From an uncultured Bacteroidota bacterium (GTDB lineage Bacteria; Bacteroidota; Bacteroidia; Flavobacteriales; Flavobacteriaceae): a stretch of 54,300 nucleotides of DNA. Below the pieces are notes generated by a model, which saw only the letters and a program-made list of their open reading frames with translations, was not told the origin of the DNA and did not search any database. Position 1 is the stretch's first letter; each line of letters starts with the position of its first letter. The translations under genes were made by a program, and so were the position numbers. Shown one piece after another: positions 29,546 to 38,710 of the stretch. The stretch covers positions 1 to 54,300 of the forward strand of contig CACAZM010000010.1 of NCBI GenBank assembly GCA_902536935.1, given 5' to 3'.

Positions 29546-31267
29546 TTACGCTAACAGTTGCACAAAAAGACCGTCTTCTGACTTGGTCACTTTGGCCAAT
29601 TTGTGGGCGCTCAGTCCTTTGATGGCTTTGTCCCACTTCTTGTTGCTTAGTCCAGCACTCTCTTTTAATTCAGACAATAAAACAGGATAGTTTTTCTTGA
29701 GAAGGTTCAGTACAACTTCTTCTTCATCTGTCAATATTGGGTCTTGTACTTCTGGTCGCATTTGTGGGAAAAACAACACCTCTTGGATCGAACTGTTATC
29801 GGTCATCAGCATCACAAGCCGATCAATCCCAATCCCAATCCCCGATGTTGGGGGCATGCCGTACTCCAGTGCCCGAACAAAATCTTGATCGATAAACATG
29901 GCCTCGTTGTCACCTTTTTCTGACAAAGCAAGTTGGTCTTCAAAACGCTCCAACTGATCGATCGGATCATTGAGCTCAGAATAGGCATTGGCCAATTCAT
30001 TCCCATTTACAAGGAGCTCAAAACGCTCTGTTAGCCCGGGTTTATCACGATGGATTTTCGTCAATGGGCTCATTTCTTTGGGATAATCGGTAATAAAGGT
30101 TGGTTGGACGTAATGATGCTCACAACAGCTACCAAATATCTCGTCGATGAGTTTTCCGACACCCATACTGTCGTCAAATTCGATTTCGAGCGAACGAGCA
30201 GTTGTTCGCAACGCTTCCTCATCCATTTCACTGACATCGATTCCTGTATGCTTTTCAATCGCTTCAAGGATTGGCACCCGCGGGTAGGGTGCTTTAAAAT
30301 CAATCGTTTTATCACTGACATTCACCGTGGTTGTGCCATGGGTATCGACAGCCACTTTCTCTAGGAGTGATTCGGTTGTTTCCATCATCCAGTGATAGTC
30401 TTTATAGGCGACATAAAGCTCCATTACCGTAAACTCTGGGTTATGGGTTCTGTCCATTCCTTCATTACGAAAGTCTTTGGCAAACTCATAAACACCATCG
30501 AGACCGCCGACAATCAGACGTTTGAGATACAGCTCGTTGGCGATACGCAAGTATAGTGGAATGTTCAATGCGTTGTGGTGAGTGACAAATGGGCGCGCTG
30601 CGGCTCCACCCGGAATGGGCTGAAGGATAGGCGTTTCCACTTCCAAATAGCCCTTGTCATTAAAAAATGACCGAATGGTATTTGTAATTTTTGTTCGTTT
30701 CATAAAGGTATCCTTCACCTGTGGGTTTACAATCAGGTCAACATAGCGCATACGATAACGCTGCTCAGGATCTGAAAATGAATCGTAGGTATTTCCATCA
30801 GCATCCGTTTTTGGCAATGGCAGTGGACGAAGAGACTTACTCAACACATACAGCGATTCCACTTGTACCGTTTTCTCGCCCACTTGTGTGGTAAATAAAG
30901 TGCCAGTCACTCCTATAATATCTCCAATGTCTAAGAGTTTTTTGTAAACATCATTGTACATGCTTTTGTCTTCGGTTGGACAAAGAATATCTCTATTGAA
31001 GTAGATTTGTGTGCGCCCTTGTGAATCTTGAAGCTCTGCAAAACTCGCTTTGCCTTGAATACGGCGAGACATCAACCGTCCTGCAATTTTCACTTGCTTT
31101 CCTTCGGTAAAGTCAACGGCGATCGATTCACTATTCGCATCCGTAGAAAAAGCAGCAGCTGGGTAAGGGTCGATTCCCAGCGTACGTAGTTGTTTTAATT
31201 TCTCTCGTCTTACGAGTTCTTGCTCAGAGCGTTCCAAATTGAAATTCTTTTGCACAAAGATAATCAT
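29546..31267 (-). CDS. lysS: Lysyl-tRNA synthetase, class II
   Basis: A 573-residue class II lysyl-tRNA synthetase. The N-terminal OB fold (about 60-180) binds the anticodon, and the catalytic core carries motif 1 (GYLEVETPILQPIPGG), motif 2 (FRNEGMDRTHNPEFTVMELY) and motif 3 (PPTSGIGIGIDRLVM). After the usual end near residue 510 there is an extra helix-turn-helix-like tail of about 60 residues (EVVLNLLKKNYPVLLSELK...), as seen in Bacteroidota versions. The start is uncertain: ATG 31267 is the first, but a perfect minus-7 promoter element covers codons 2-5, so GTG 31255 or TTG 31237 may be the true start; RSEQELVRREKL, the usual N-terminus, begins right after the TTG. Confidence 0.96.
   Translation of the reverse strand: MIIFVQKNFNLERSEQELVRREKLKQLRTLGIDPYPAAAFSTDANSESIAVDFTEGKQVKIAGRLMSRRIQGKASFAELQDSQGRTQIYFNRDILCPTEDKSMYNDVYKKLLDIGDIIGVTGTLFTTQVGEKTVQVESLYVLSKSLRPLPLPKTDADGNTYDSFSDPEQRYRMRYVDLIVNPQVKDTFMKRTKITNTIRSFFNDKGYLEVETPILQPIPGGAAARPFVTHHNALNIPLYLRIANELYLKRLIVGGLDGVYEFAKDFRNEGMDRTHNPEFTVMELYVAYKDYHWMMETTESLLEKVAVDTHGTTTVNVSDKTIDFKAPYPRVPILEAIEKHTGIDVSEMDEEALRTTARSLEIEFDDSMGVGKLIDEIFGSCCEHHYVQPTFITDYPKEMSPLTKIHRDKPGLTERFELLVNGNELANAYSELNDPIDQLERFEDQLALSEKGDNEAMFIDQDFVRALEYGMPPTSGIGIGIDRLVMLMTDNSSIQEVLFFPQMRPEVQDPILTDEEEVVLNLLKKNYPVLLSELKESAGLSNKKWDKAIKGLSAHKLAKVTKSEDGLFVQLLA
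31255..31262 (-). promoter_or_regulatory. Minus-7-like element at the lysS start
   Basis: Minus-strand TATCTTTG matches TAnnTTTG exactly but lies inside the first codons of the longest lysS frame. If it works, lysS must start downstream, at TTG 31237 for example. Confidence 0.4.
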
Positions 31268-31394
31268 GCGAAATCAATTGCGTGACTTTGCGGAGGAATT
31301 TGTTACGATGAATTCAGTAATTCACCCCAAAGAAACCTCTACTAGTGATTTCCTAATTTGTGTCCCAAAACGGCTCTGTTGTTGAAATCAAGTC

Positions 31395-31402
31395 TATCTT
31401 TG
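31395..31402 (+). promoter_or_regulatory. Minus-7 element for lipB
   Basis: TATCTTTG (TAnnTTTG) ends eight bases before the lipB ATG, so the message has almost no leader. TTG triplets at 31379 and 31382 are too close to be a standard minus-33 element. Confidence 0.55.
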
Positions 31403-31410
31403 TAAACGAT

Positions 31411-32109
31411 ATGAAGAGGGAAGTACAGTTTCGGGACCTTGGTGTTTTGGACTATCAAACCGTTTGGGATTTGCAACACGATTTGTTTCAAAAAACTATA
31501 GATATCAAAATTCACAACCGTCGTAACCATACCAAAACACCCACCACAAACCATTTTTTGCTGGTTGAGCACAACCCTGTTATTACTTTGGGCAAGAGTG
31601 GTTCGGCAAATCATCTCCTCACAAGCAAAGCGGAGTTGGAAGCCAAAGGAATTTTATTTTTTAAAATCGATAGAGGTGGAGATATTACCTATCATGGTCC
31701 TGGCCAAATCGTTGGCTATCCCATTCTTGATCTGGATCATTTTTTTACCGATATCCACAAGTATTTACGTTTGTTGGAGCAAGTCATTATCGACACCCTA
31801 GCCGATTTTGAGATCATGGCAACGCGGAGTAATGGAGAGACTGGTGTTTGGTTAGACGTCAACACGCCCTTTGCTAGAAAGATTTGCGCTATGGGAATTC
31901 GGGCAAGCCGCTGGGTTACCATGCATGGGTTCTCTTTGAATGTCAACACGAACCTCTCTAATTTCGATCACATCGTTCCCTGCGGGATTCACGGCAAGCA
32001 AGTGACTTCCATGGCGCAAGAGTTAACAAATGAAGTCTCCATTTCGGAAGTGAAAAAACGCATCAAACATCACTTCCAAGAGAAATTTGACACTACTTTG
32101 GTGCGTTAG
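31411..32109 (+). CDS. lipB: Octanoyl-[acyl-carrier-protein]:protein transferase
   Basis: A 232-residue LipB that moves octanoate from acyl carrier protein to lipoyl domains of dehydrogenase complexes. Conserved blocks are FLLVEHNPVITLGKSG, RGGDITYHGPGQIVGYPI, the catalytic lysine K157 in ARKICAMGI and the acyl-binding cysteine C191 in VPCGIHGKQVTSM. I take ATG 31411 as start because the sequence before it carries a minus-7 promoter element and no family similarity, though the frame is open to an ATG at 31360. It is divergent from lysS and converges on the unknown lipoprotein gene with an 10-base gap. lipA is not in the window. Confidence 0.95.
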   Translation: MKREVQFRDLGVLDYQTVWDLQHDLFQKTIDIKIHNRRNHTKTPTTNHFLLVEHNPVITLGKSGSANHLLTSKAELEAKGILFFKIDRGGDITYHGPGQIVGYPILDLDHFFTDIHKYLRLLEQVIIDTLADFEIMATRSNGETGVWLDVNTPFARKICAMGIRASRWVTMHGFSLNVNTNLSNFDHIVPCGIHGKQVTSMAQELTNEVSISEVKKRIKHHFQEKFDTTLVR

Positions 32110-32119
32110 TCAACAAACT

Positions 32120-34522
32120 TTATTGCGGAATTTGATAGACAACTAAGCTGTTGTTATCTCCACTCGTTGCTAAAAACACCTTCCCTTTACTGTCGCTGTC
32201 AATCGTGATTGGACCAGCACCATAAATCGGGAAATGTGGAAGCAGGTTTCCTTTTCGGTCAAAAACATACACCTTTTTCTCTTGTTCATCAACCAAGCTG
32301 ATCAAAGTGCGGTTGTTGACCACATGTATCGATGGTTCTACATATAATCCAAAATCGAGTTCCAACAGTCGCCCATTTATTTCGAGTTTATTTTCGGTGA
32401 GCAACACAAGGTTTTTACCTCTTGCACGAACTTGATATGGGGTTTCAAAGGGGAGTGTGCGATAGCTGATTTCACTGTTGATTTCAATACGAAACAGTCG
32501 GTTTTTTTTGTCCAGACCAACAAAACCATTTTGATGCAGATATACGTCTGAAGACATCACCAAATCATTTGGTGTTTTGATACGTACATTTCCCCTGCGA
32601 TCGAGTAAAAGCAATTTTCCACTTTTTTCGACCATTGTGATATAGTCTCTTGTACCAATTCGAATATGTTTGGGTGCATAATTAAGATTAGCTTTCGCAC
32701 GGTTGAATCCGCTGACTTTCGCAAACTTCCGATCGCGCAATTCTAACTTGTTTTTGTCGATCAGAACTAATCGATAGTCTCGGGAGTTTTCGTAATCAAA
32801 AACAGCGAGAGGCAAAGGATTGTTGAGAGTCGAAGAAAAGGGAGGTACAGGCCTTGCATTCCGATCAATGACTTCAAAGCCTTTTTTTGTGGTGTAAGCC
32901 ATTTGAAGTCGTCTGTTTTTATACAAATCAATTTGACGAATAGGAAACTGTATCGGGCTCCCGATGGGTCTTGTCCATGTGCTTTTTCCACTACTGCTGA
33001 TCGATATCAAATTGTGCTTTTCATCTTGAACGACCCATTCCATCGAACCGTTGAGGTGGTTGCGTACAGCGTTTGGACCTTGCGATATGGTGCTTTCAAT
33101 TTGCGTTGAAAACAAGAGTTTGGGACGTTTATTTTTAATTTTTTCTTGTTTGGATACCCGCTGAAATTGGATTTGAGCAACGCCACTTTCGATCAATCCC
33201 ACCCCAAGCCAAAAGGGGAATTCGCTAGTGGAATCCATCCGGATATCGTCAATCAATAGAGAACTGAGTTGTTTTGAAAAGAACTCTTCCAAGCCCACAA
33301 AGAGCAAAGAGGACTCATTTGGAATTTTTTCCAAAAGTCCATCAAACTGCTCGTCGCTACCTAGGGAATAACCGTTGAAGATTTGCGTTAGCACTTCTGT
33401 AAGAGATGCTTCGGATGGTGCTAAAAACAAAAGGTCATTTAATGTAGACGCATGTGTGAACGTTGGCAGATCCAATAAAGGTGCACCTAGCCGCTGAATC
33501 GATTTTTCTTTTGAGAACTGATAGGTCATTACATCCCTCAACTTGCGCGTAGTTTCCGCATTTTTTTCCAGTATGTCGATAACACCCTCAACTCCTGCCA
33601 TGTCAAGCACTGCAATTTGATTTTGCAGCGTGTGTACCTTGGCAATAGCATGAGCTTGCATCAGTAGACTGTCGATTGGTGGACTTGGTAAATTATGTTG
33701 TGCGTTATAACGATCCCTAATAATGGAGAATCTATCAACGTCAAATCCATATAGTGATGCTCCGATCATTGTAAGTGGAAGATTTGAAAGTAATTTTGAC
33801 AGATCGTATGCCTGATTGGTTGCCAGACTAATTTTTGTCAACTTCTCTGCGGAGAGCAAGCCGATGGCGTTTAAAATGGGATTTCCATTTTCGGTTTCTG
33901 GCTGGATGGAAACCCAAGATGAAAAATCGGAGAGATCAAAGGGAATTGAAGTCTTAAATTTCTCAGTCAATAGGTTTTGGGATCTCTCATTGATAAAAAG
34001 TTGAAAAGGTCCTACTTTTGAGTTGTACAGTTTTTGAAGATTTTCATCCGGGCGATTTGGTTCAGTGTGAAGTCGGATACTGTTCTCGATTAAAATTTTC
34101 GAGTCAGATTCAAAATAGGTATTCTGATGAACAACAGCATAGCGGTTGATGCTTTGCTTTTCAAACCGAACAACTGGTAAGTTCTCATATTTTATCGTAT
34201 CTCCAACAAGTTGGGGAACGCTATCGATTTTAGCCAACGGGAGAATCAAAAGGTATTTGTATTGTTCGACACCCTCTTCATGATAACTTACGGTACACTC
34301 CTTAAAAGATAACCAATGTTCTTCTACGGAAATAAGCGGATTGAGAAAATTACTGAGTTGTGGCTGGCTATTTGAAAACTCAACTAAGGATTCCATATCC
34401 TCGGTATGAAGAATTGCAAGGGGTTTTGCTGGAATAAAGCCAAGGGGGTCCACCGTTGTCTGCGGTGGAGTCGAGCATTGCGACAAGGCAAAAAGCACAA
34501 AGCAAACGAGCAAAAAGCGCAT
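32120..34522 (-). CDS. Large lipoprotein of unknown function with C-terminal repeat (propeller-like) region
   Basis: An 800-residue envelope lipoprotein: signal peptide with lipobox ALSQC, C16 lipidated, then a PAKPLAILHTEDMESLVEF start. The first 460 residues look like a long alpha/beta sensor or DUF3352-like region with no motif I can name. From about 470 to 800 there are regularly spaced short repeats of the form 'hydrophobic strand, then D(R/K)xG(N/R)' (LLLDRRGNVRIKTP, VYVFDRKGNLLPHFP, FEVIDRNARPVPPF), which suggests a beta-propeller. It follows rnhB by 18 bases and is probably cotranscribed with it, a pairing that need not mean a shared function. No function is assigned; a role in envelope assembly is possible. 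Confidence 0.75.
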   Translation of the reverse strand: MRFLLVCFVLFALSQCSTPPQTTVDPLGFIPAKPLAILHTEDMESLVEFSNSQPQLSNFLNPLISVEEHWLSFKECTVSYHEEGVEQYKYLLILPLAKIDSVPQLVGDTIKYENLPVVRFEKQSINRYAVVHQNTYFESDSKILIENSIRLHTEPNRPDENLQKLYNSKVGPFQLFINERSQNLLTEKFKTSIPFDLSDFSSWVSIQPETENGNPILNAIGLLSAEKLTKISLATNQAYDLSKLLSNLPLTMIGASLYGFDVDRFSIIRDRYNAQHNLPSPPIDSLLMQAHAIAKVHTLQNQIAVLDMAGVEGVIDILEKNAETTRKLRDVMTYQFSKEKSIQRLGAPLLDLPTFTHASTLNDLLFLAPSEASLTEVLTQIFNGYSLGSDEQFDGLLEKIPNESSLLFVGLEEFFSKQLSSLLIDDIRMDSTSEFPFWLGVGLIESGVAQIQFQRVSKQEKIKNKRPKLLFSTQIESTISQGPNAVRNHLNGSMEWVVQDEKHNLISISSSGKSTWTRPIGSPIQFPIRQIDLYKNRRLQMAYTTKKGFEVIDRNARPVPPFSSTLNNPLPLAVFDYENSRDYRLVLIDKNKLELRDRKFAKVSGFNRAKANLNYAPKHIRIGTRDYITMVEKSGKLLLLDRRGNVRIKTPNDLVMSSDVYLHQNGFVGLDKKNRLFRIEINSEISYRTLPFETPYQVRARGKNLVLLTENKLEINGRLLELDFGLYVEPSIHVVNNRTLISLVDEQEKKVYVFDRKGNLLPHFPIYGAGPITIDSDSKGKVFLATSGDNNSLVVYQIPQ

Positions 34523-34540
34523 GGTACAAAGTTAATAAAG

Positions 34541-35134
34541 TTAAAAGTCGAATTGCGTTTGTGTGGGTAATAATGTAAAACTTTTTCGATGCCATTGTGA
34601 CACACCAAAAGACTGGATGCCTTTTCGGTGTTTTTTGGTTGGATATCCCTTGTTTGTATCCCATCCATAGTCTGGGGATTTACTGTGAAGTTTTTTCATA
34701 AAATCATCTCGTTCAGTTTTGGCCAATACCGATGCGGCTGCAATATTGAGAAAGCGGGCATCTCCTTTGATCATGCATTTGTGTGGGATATCGAGATAGT
34801 GCGTAAAGCGGTTGCCATCAACAAGAATATATTCTGGTGGGGGATTGAGTTTTTGAATCGCGAGATGCATGGCTTCGATCGATGCATTGAGGATATTGAT
34901 TTCATCTATTCTTTCGGGCAGCACATGGGCAATGCCGTGGGCGATGGCAACACGCTCGATTTCTTTTCGTAATTCGGTTCGAAGTTTGGCGGTCAGTTTT
35001 TTGGAATCGGTAAGCATAGCATGTGAATAGGAGGGGGGAAGGATCACAGCAGCAGCCGTGACAGGCCCTGCCAAACAACCCCGACCGGCCTCATCGGTAC
35101 CACATTCAACAAACTTGGTGAATTGGGTTTGCAT
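34541..35134 (-). CDS. rnhB: Ribonuclease HII
   Basis: A 197-residue RNase HII that cuts the RNA strand of RNA-DNA hybrids and misincorporated ribonucleotides. The active-site motif CGTDEAGRGCLAGPV holds D14 and E15, VDGNRF supplies the next acid and AAASVLAKTERD the last. The C-terminal DYGWDTNKGYPTKKH element is characteristic. Length is normal. It is first in a two-gene unit with the unknown lipoprotein and is divergent from the porin gene. Confidence 0.97.
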   Translation of the reverse strand: MQTQFTKFVECGTDEAGRGCLAGPVTAAAVILPPSYSHAMLTDSKKLTAKLRTELRKEIERVAIAHGIAHVLPERIDEINILNASIEAMHLAIQKLNPPPEYILVDGNRFTHYLDIPHKCMIKGDARFLNIAAASVLAKTERDDFMKKLHSKSPDYGWDTNKGYPTKKHRKGIQSFGVSQWHRKSFTLLPTQTQFDF

Positions 35135-35237
35135 TTAAACTAAAATACGACATTGTTTGACAAATTGCTTTAGTTTTTTCAATACTCAACATATTTTATT
35201 GCACAAACGATCTTTATTACTGTCCAGTCGAATTCTC

Positions 35238-35245
35238 TACCTTTG
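35238..35245 (+). promoter_or_regulatory. Minus-7 element for the porin gene
   Basis: TACCTTTG (TAnnTTTG) ends five bases before the ATG at 35251, the same arrangement and even the same eight bases as before era. A nearly leaderless transcript is implied. Confidence 0.55.
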
Positions 35246-35250
35246 CATAA

Positions 35251-37239
35251 ATGAATTCGGTCAGGTCTATTTTTGTGGGATGTTGCTTGCTCGTTGCTTT
35301 TGCTGTAAAATCTCAAGATCGACCAAATAAAAAGACACCACTTCCTTTAAACGGACTTCAAGGAAACTTCTCGTCAAACAATCAATTTCAAGGGTCTTTC
35401 CAAGACCAAGACAGTTTGTTTAGCAAACGGTCTAAACAAAAGTTTATGGAAAAGAAACCTATAACAGACTATTTGATAATCTCACAGGATCGAGACACCA
35501 CTTTTGTGGACACAACCCTTAGTGTTGCAAAACAATACAAATTTAATTTCCGTCGAAAGGACGATTTTGAACACTTGGTGTTTGCCAACTCAGGTCAAAC
35601 CGTCAATTATCTGTCAATGCAATCGGGTCCGCAGTCGATTTTACCAATGCCTGGCTTTTATGCAAAATCCCATCAAATGTTTCAGCCCCATGAGGTTTTC
35701 TATTACCATGTACCAACACCACTAACAGAAATGTATTTCAAAACTGCATTTCAACAAGGTCAATCTACCGATGTGCTGATCACAGCAAATCTCAGCCCAC
35801 GAATGAATTATGCGATTGCGTATCGGGGTCATCGCTCACTTGGTCATTATCAACACAACTTGTCTGGGGTTAGTCAGATTCGCTTTTCCACTTGGTATGA
35901 AAACCCAAATCGCAGGTATCGATTGCGATTTCAGATGGCAAACCAAAAAATTGAACAACAAGAAAATGGTGGTTTAGATGATGTTTCCCTACAAAACTAT
36001 AGGGACAAAATCACAGAATTTGAAGATCGGGCTCGACTGTCGGTCAAGTTTCAAAATGCAACACATTTTTTTACAGGAAAACGCTATTTGTTAGAGCAAG
36101 ACTATGCTCTGATCATGACATCCGACTCAATTCCACTACCTGCACTTCGTCTCGGGCACCGCATACAAACCGATTCGCAACGACACACCTTTGATCAGCT
36201 ATCGGCAGTGGAAGGCTTTGGAACGCTTGCCGAGGGCTATACAACCCCAAAAGACATGGTACACTACACAAGCACAAGACATGATTTATATGCGCTTTTT
36301 GAACAATCAAAATGGGGTCAAATTGAGGCCTATGGATCGGCTTTACAATACAGCTACAACAACGTATACACGACCCTTGACCGTGAGGTCAACGAGTCTG
36401 GTGTTGCGGTGGGTGCAAAGCTTGGGTTTTCATTACAAGACAGTCAATTGAAGTTTCATTTTGAGCAGTCAGCAGACGATAATCAGTTGGGGAGTTTTGC
36501 GCAACTAACTGCTTCCTTCCCAAAGATTAAAAAAATTCTTTTGCAAGGCGGTTTTCGCTGGGAGACCTATTCTCCTCGTTTTACCTTGCTCAATTATCAC
36601 AGTAGCTATGCATCTTTTATCTGGCAGAAAAGCATGCTAAAGACCAATCGATCCACCCTTTTCTCCAGTTTGGATATACCAAAAATTGGGTCATTTTCGG
36701 CTTCTTTGACAACGCTTGACAACTATGCCTATTTTCAACAAGACTTGGAAAAAGGGTCTTTGTTTGCAAGCCCTGAACAATGGAATGAAACGATACACCT
36801 GCTCAAAGCGCGTTGGGATAATGCGTTGTCTTTTGGTGTATTTTCATTAGATACAAACATTCAGTTCCAGCAATTAGAAGACAACGCTCCGATTCATCTT
36901 CCAGATTTCTTGGGAAGATCAACCATTTCCTATGCAGATGAGTGGTTTCGCAAAGCGGCCTTTGTGCAAATTGGAGCGACAGTCAAATACTATTCTTCGT
37001 TTTATGCGGATGCTTATAGCCCCATACTTTCCGATTATGTGGTACAAGATGCCGTTAAAATCGGTGGAGAACCTTTATTTAGTGCCTTTTTTAATGCGAA
37101 AATCCAGCAAACACGGCTGTATTTTAATGCTGAAAACCTAGGTGCTGTATGGAACGGTAACAACAGATTGGCGGCACCAGGTTATCCATATCGGGATTTT
37201 ATTTTACGATTTGGGATTGTATGGAACTTTTTTCAATAA
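35251..37239 (+). CDS. Putative outer-membrane porin (Porin_10-type)
   Basis: A 662-residue outer-membrane protein. A signal peptide (about 1-21, ending AVKSQ) leads to a low-complexity Asn/Gln/Phe section, then a long run of amphipathic beta strands with alternating aromatic residues and short turns, ending in YRDFILRFGIVWNFF with the C-terminal aromatic signature of barrel proteins. The opening SKQKFMEKKPITDYLI followed by RDTTFVDTTLSV is what I recall of the Bacteroidota 'putative porin' family. Substrate is unknown. It is divergent from rnhB (116-base spacer) and its stop lies three bases from the convergent gltD stop, with no terminator between. Confidence 0.8.
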   Translation: MNSVRSIFVGCCLLVAFAVKSQDRPNKKTPLPLNGLQGNFSSNNQFQGSFQDQDSLFSKRSKQKFMEKKPITDYLIISQDRDTTFVDTTLSVAKQYKFNFRRKDDFEHLVFANSGQTVNYLSMQSGPQSILPMPGFYAKSHQMFQPHEVFYYHVPTPLTEMYFKTAFQQGQSTDVLITANLSPRMNYAIAYRGHRSLGHYQHNLSGVSQIRFSTWYENPNRRYRLRFQMANQKIEQQENGGLDDVSLQNYRDKITEFEDRARLSVKFQNATHFFTGKRYLLEQDYALIMTSDSIPLPALRLGHRIQTDSQRHTFDQLSAVEGFGTLAEGYTTPKDMVHYTSTRHDLYALFEQSKWGQIEAYGSALQYSYNNVYTTLDREVNESGVAVGAKLGFSLQDSQLKFHFEQSADDNQLGSFAQLTASFPKIKKILLQGGFRWETYSPRFTLLNYHSSYASFIWQKSMLKTNRSTLFSSLDIPKIGSFSASLTTLDNYAYFQQDLEKGSLFASPEQWNETIHLLKARWDNALSFGVFSLDTNIQFQQLEDNAPIHLPDFLGRSTISYADEWFRKAAFVQIGATVKYYSSFYADAYSPILSDYVVQDAVKIGGEPLFSAFFNAKIQQTRLYFNAENLGAVWNGNNRLAAPGYPYRDFILRFGIVWNFFQ

Positions 37240-37242
37240 AAT

Positions 37243-38709
37243 TTATGGGTGAATCGGTAAATCTCCGTGTGTTTTTGACGGGAGCTGTGTCGTACCCATC
37301 AAAAATTGATCGACTTGATAGGCAGCTTCTCTACCCTCAGAAATTGCCCAAACGATCAAAGACTGACCACGTCGCATGTCGCCCGCAGCGAAGATGTGAG
37401 GAATATTGGTCTGATATGACTTGGTATCTGCATTGATATTTGAGCGTTCGTCAAGCTGGATACCGAGTTGCTCTGCCAAAGTTGGCTCAGGTCCCGTGAA
37501 TCCAAGGGCGAGTAAGGCAAGGTCGCAAGGCCATTCTTTTTCAGAATTGGGTTCTTCCACGAGCTTTGGTCTTTCTCCTTCTTCTTTTTCCCAATGTACT
37601 TGTACGGTTTTAAGACCAGATAATCTGCCATCATCATCTGTTACAAACTCTTTTGTCATGATGCTAAACTCACGTTCACTTCCCTCTTCATGTGAGGAAG
37701 AGGTTTTGTACTTAAATGGCCAGTAGGGCCAAGGGTGTTCATCCGTTCGGTCATCAGCAGGTCGTGGCATGATTTCAAAATTGGTCACACTCGCCGCTCC
37801 TTGGCGATTTGAAGTACCAATACAGTCAGAGCCTGTATCTCCTCCGCCAATCACAATGACGTTTTTACCTTGTGCGTGTAGTTCAGGATCGACATCTGTC
37901 AGTCCATCGACCCATCGGTTACTTTTTGGTAAAAAATCCATCGCCTGAACAACACCTTTGGCATCTGCCCCAGGAATGGGTAATCTTCTACGAACAGTTG
38001 CGCCGCCACAAAGAACAACAGCATCAAAATCCTTTAGCTTTTTTACACTGTAGTTTTTACCAACCTCAACCCCAGTTTTGAAGACAATGCCTTCTCCTTT
38101 TAGGATAGATACACGTCGATCGATGATGTGTTTTTCCATTTTGAAATCAGGGATTCCATATCGCAGCAATCCACCCACTTTTTCATCTCGTTCAAAAACC
38201 GTGATAGTATGTCCCGCTTTGTTGAGTTGTTGGGCAGCAGCCAGTCCGGCTGGACCCGATCCGACAACGGCAATGGTTTTTCCCGTTCTATTTTTGGGTG
38301 GGTTTGCCTGAATCCACCCTTCTTTAAATCCGCGTTCAACGATGTATTTTTCAATCATTTCAATGGAAACAGGCGGATTGATAATACCCAAAACACAGGC
38401 TGCCTCACATGGCGCAGGGCATAGTCGACCTGTAAACTCTGGAAAATTGTTTGTAGAATGTAGAATTCGAAGCGCTTTCTGCCAATCATTTTGATAAACA
38501 GCATCGTTAAAGTCGGGAATCATATTGCCAAGCGGACAGCCACTATGACAAAATGGAACCCCGCAGTCCATACATCGTGCACCTTGGTCTTGTAATTTTT
38601 CTTCACCTGGGTGAACCGTAAATTCCTTGTAGTTTTTGACTCGGTCAGCAACAGCTATGTTCGCTTCGTCAATCCGGTCGAATTCTAAAAATCCTCTTAG
38701 TTTTCCCAT
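37243..38709 (-). CDS. gltD: Glutamate synthase small subunit (NADPH)
   Basis: A 488-residue flavoprotein that carries electrons from NADPH to the large subunit. The N-terminus has two cysteine clusters for 4Fe-4S centres: CMDCGVPFCHSGCPLGN near residue 46 and CPAPCEAACVLG near residue 97. FAD binding is at VVGSGPAGLAAAQQL and NADPH binding at VIGGGDTGSDCIG, and the end has the AAGDMRRGQSLIVWAI FAD element. It follows gltB by one base and so is translated with it. The GOGAT pair assimilates ammonia with glutamine synthetase. Confidence 0.97.
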   Translation of the reverse strand: MGKLRGFLEFDRIDEANIAVADRVKNYKEFTVHPGEEKLQDQGARCMDCGVPFCHSGCPLGNMIPDFNDAVYQNDWQKALRILHSTNNFPEFTGRLCPAPCEAACVLGIINPPVSIEMIEKYIVERGFKEGWIQANPPKNRTGKTIAVVGSGPAGLAAAQQLNKAGHTITVFERDEKVGGLLRYGIPDFKMEKHIIDRRVSILKGEGIVFKTGVEVGKNYSVKKLKDFDAVVLCGGATVRRRLPIPGADAKGVVQAMDFLPKSNRWVDGLTDVDPELHAQGKNVIVIGGGDTGSDCIGTSNRQGAASVTNFEIMPRPADDRTDEHPWPYWPFKYKTSSSHEEGSEREFSIMTKEFVTDDDGRLSGLKTVQVHWEKEEGERPKLVEEPNSEKEWPCDLALLALGFTGPEPTLAEQLGIQLDERSNINADTKSYQTNIPHIFAAGDMRRGQSLIVWAISEGREAAYQVDQFLMGTTQLPSKTHGDLPIHP

Positions 38710-38710
38710 A

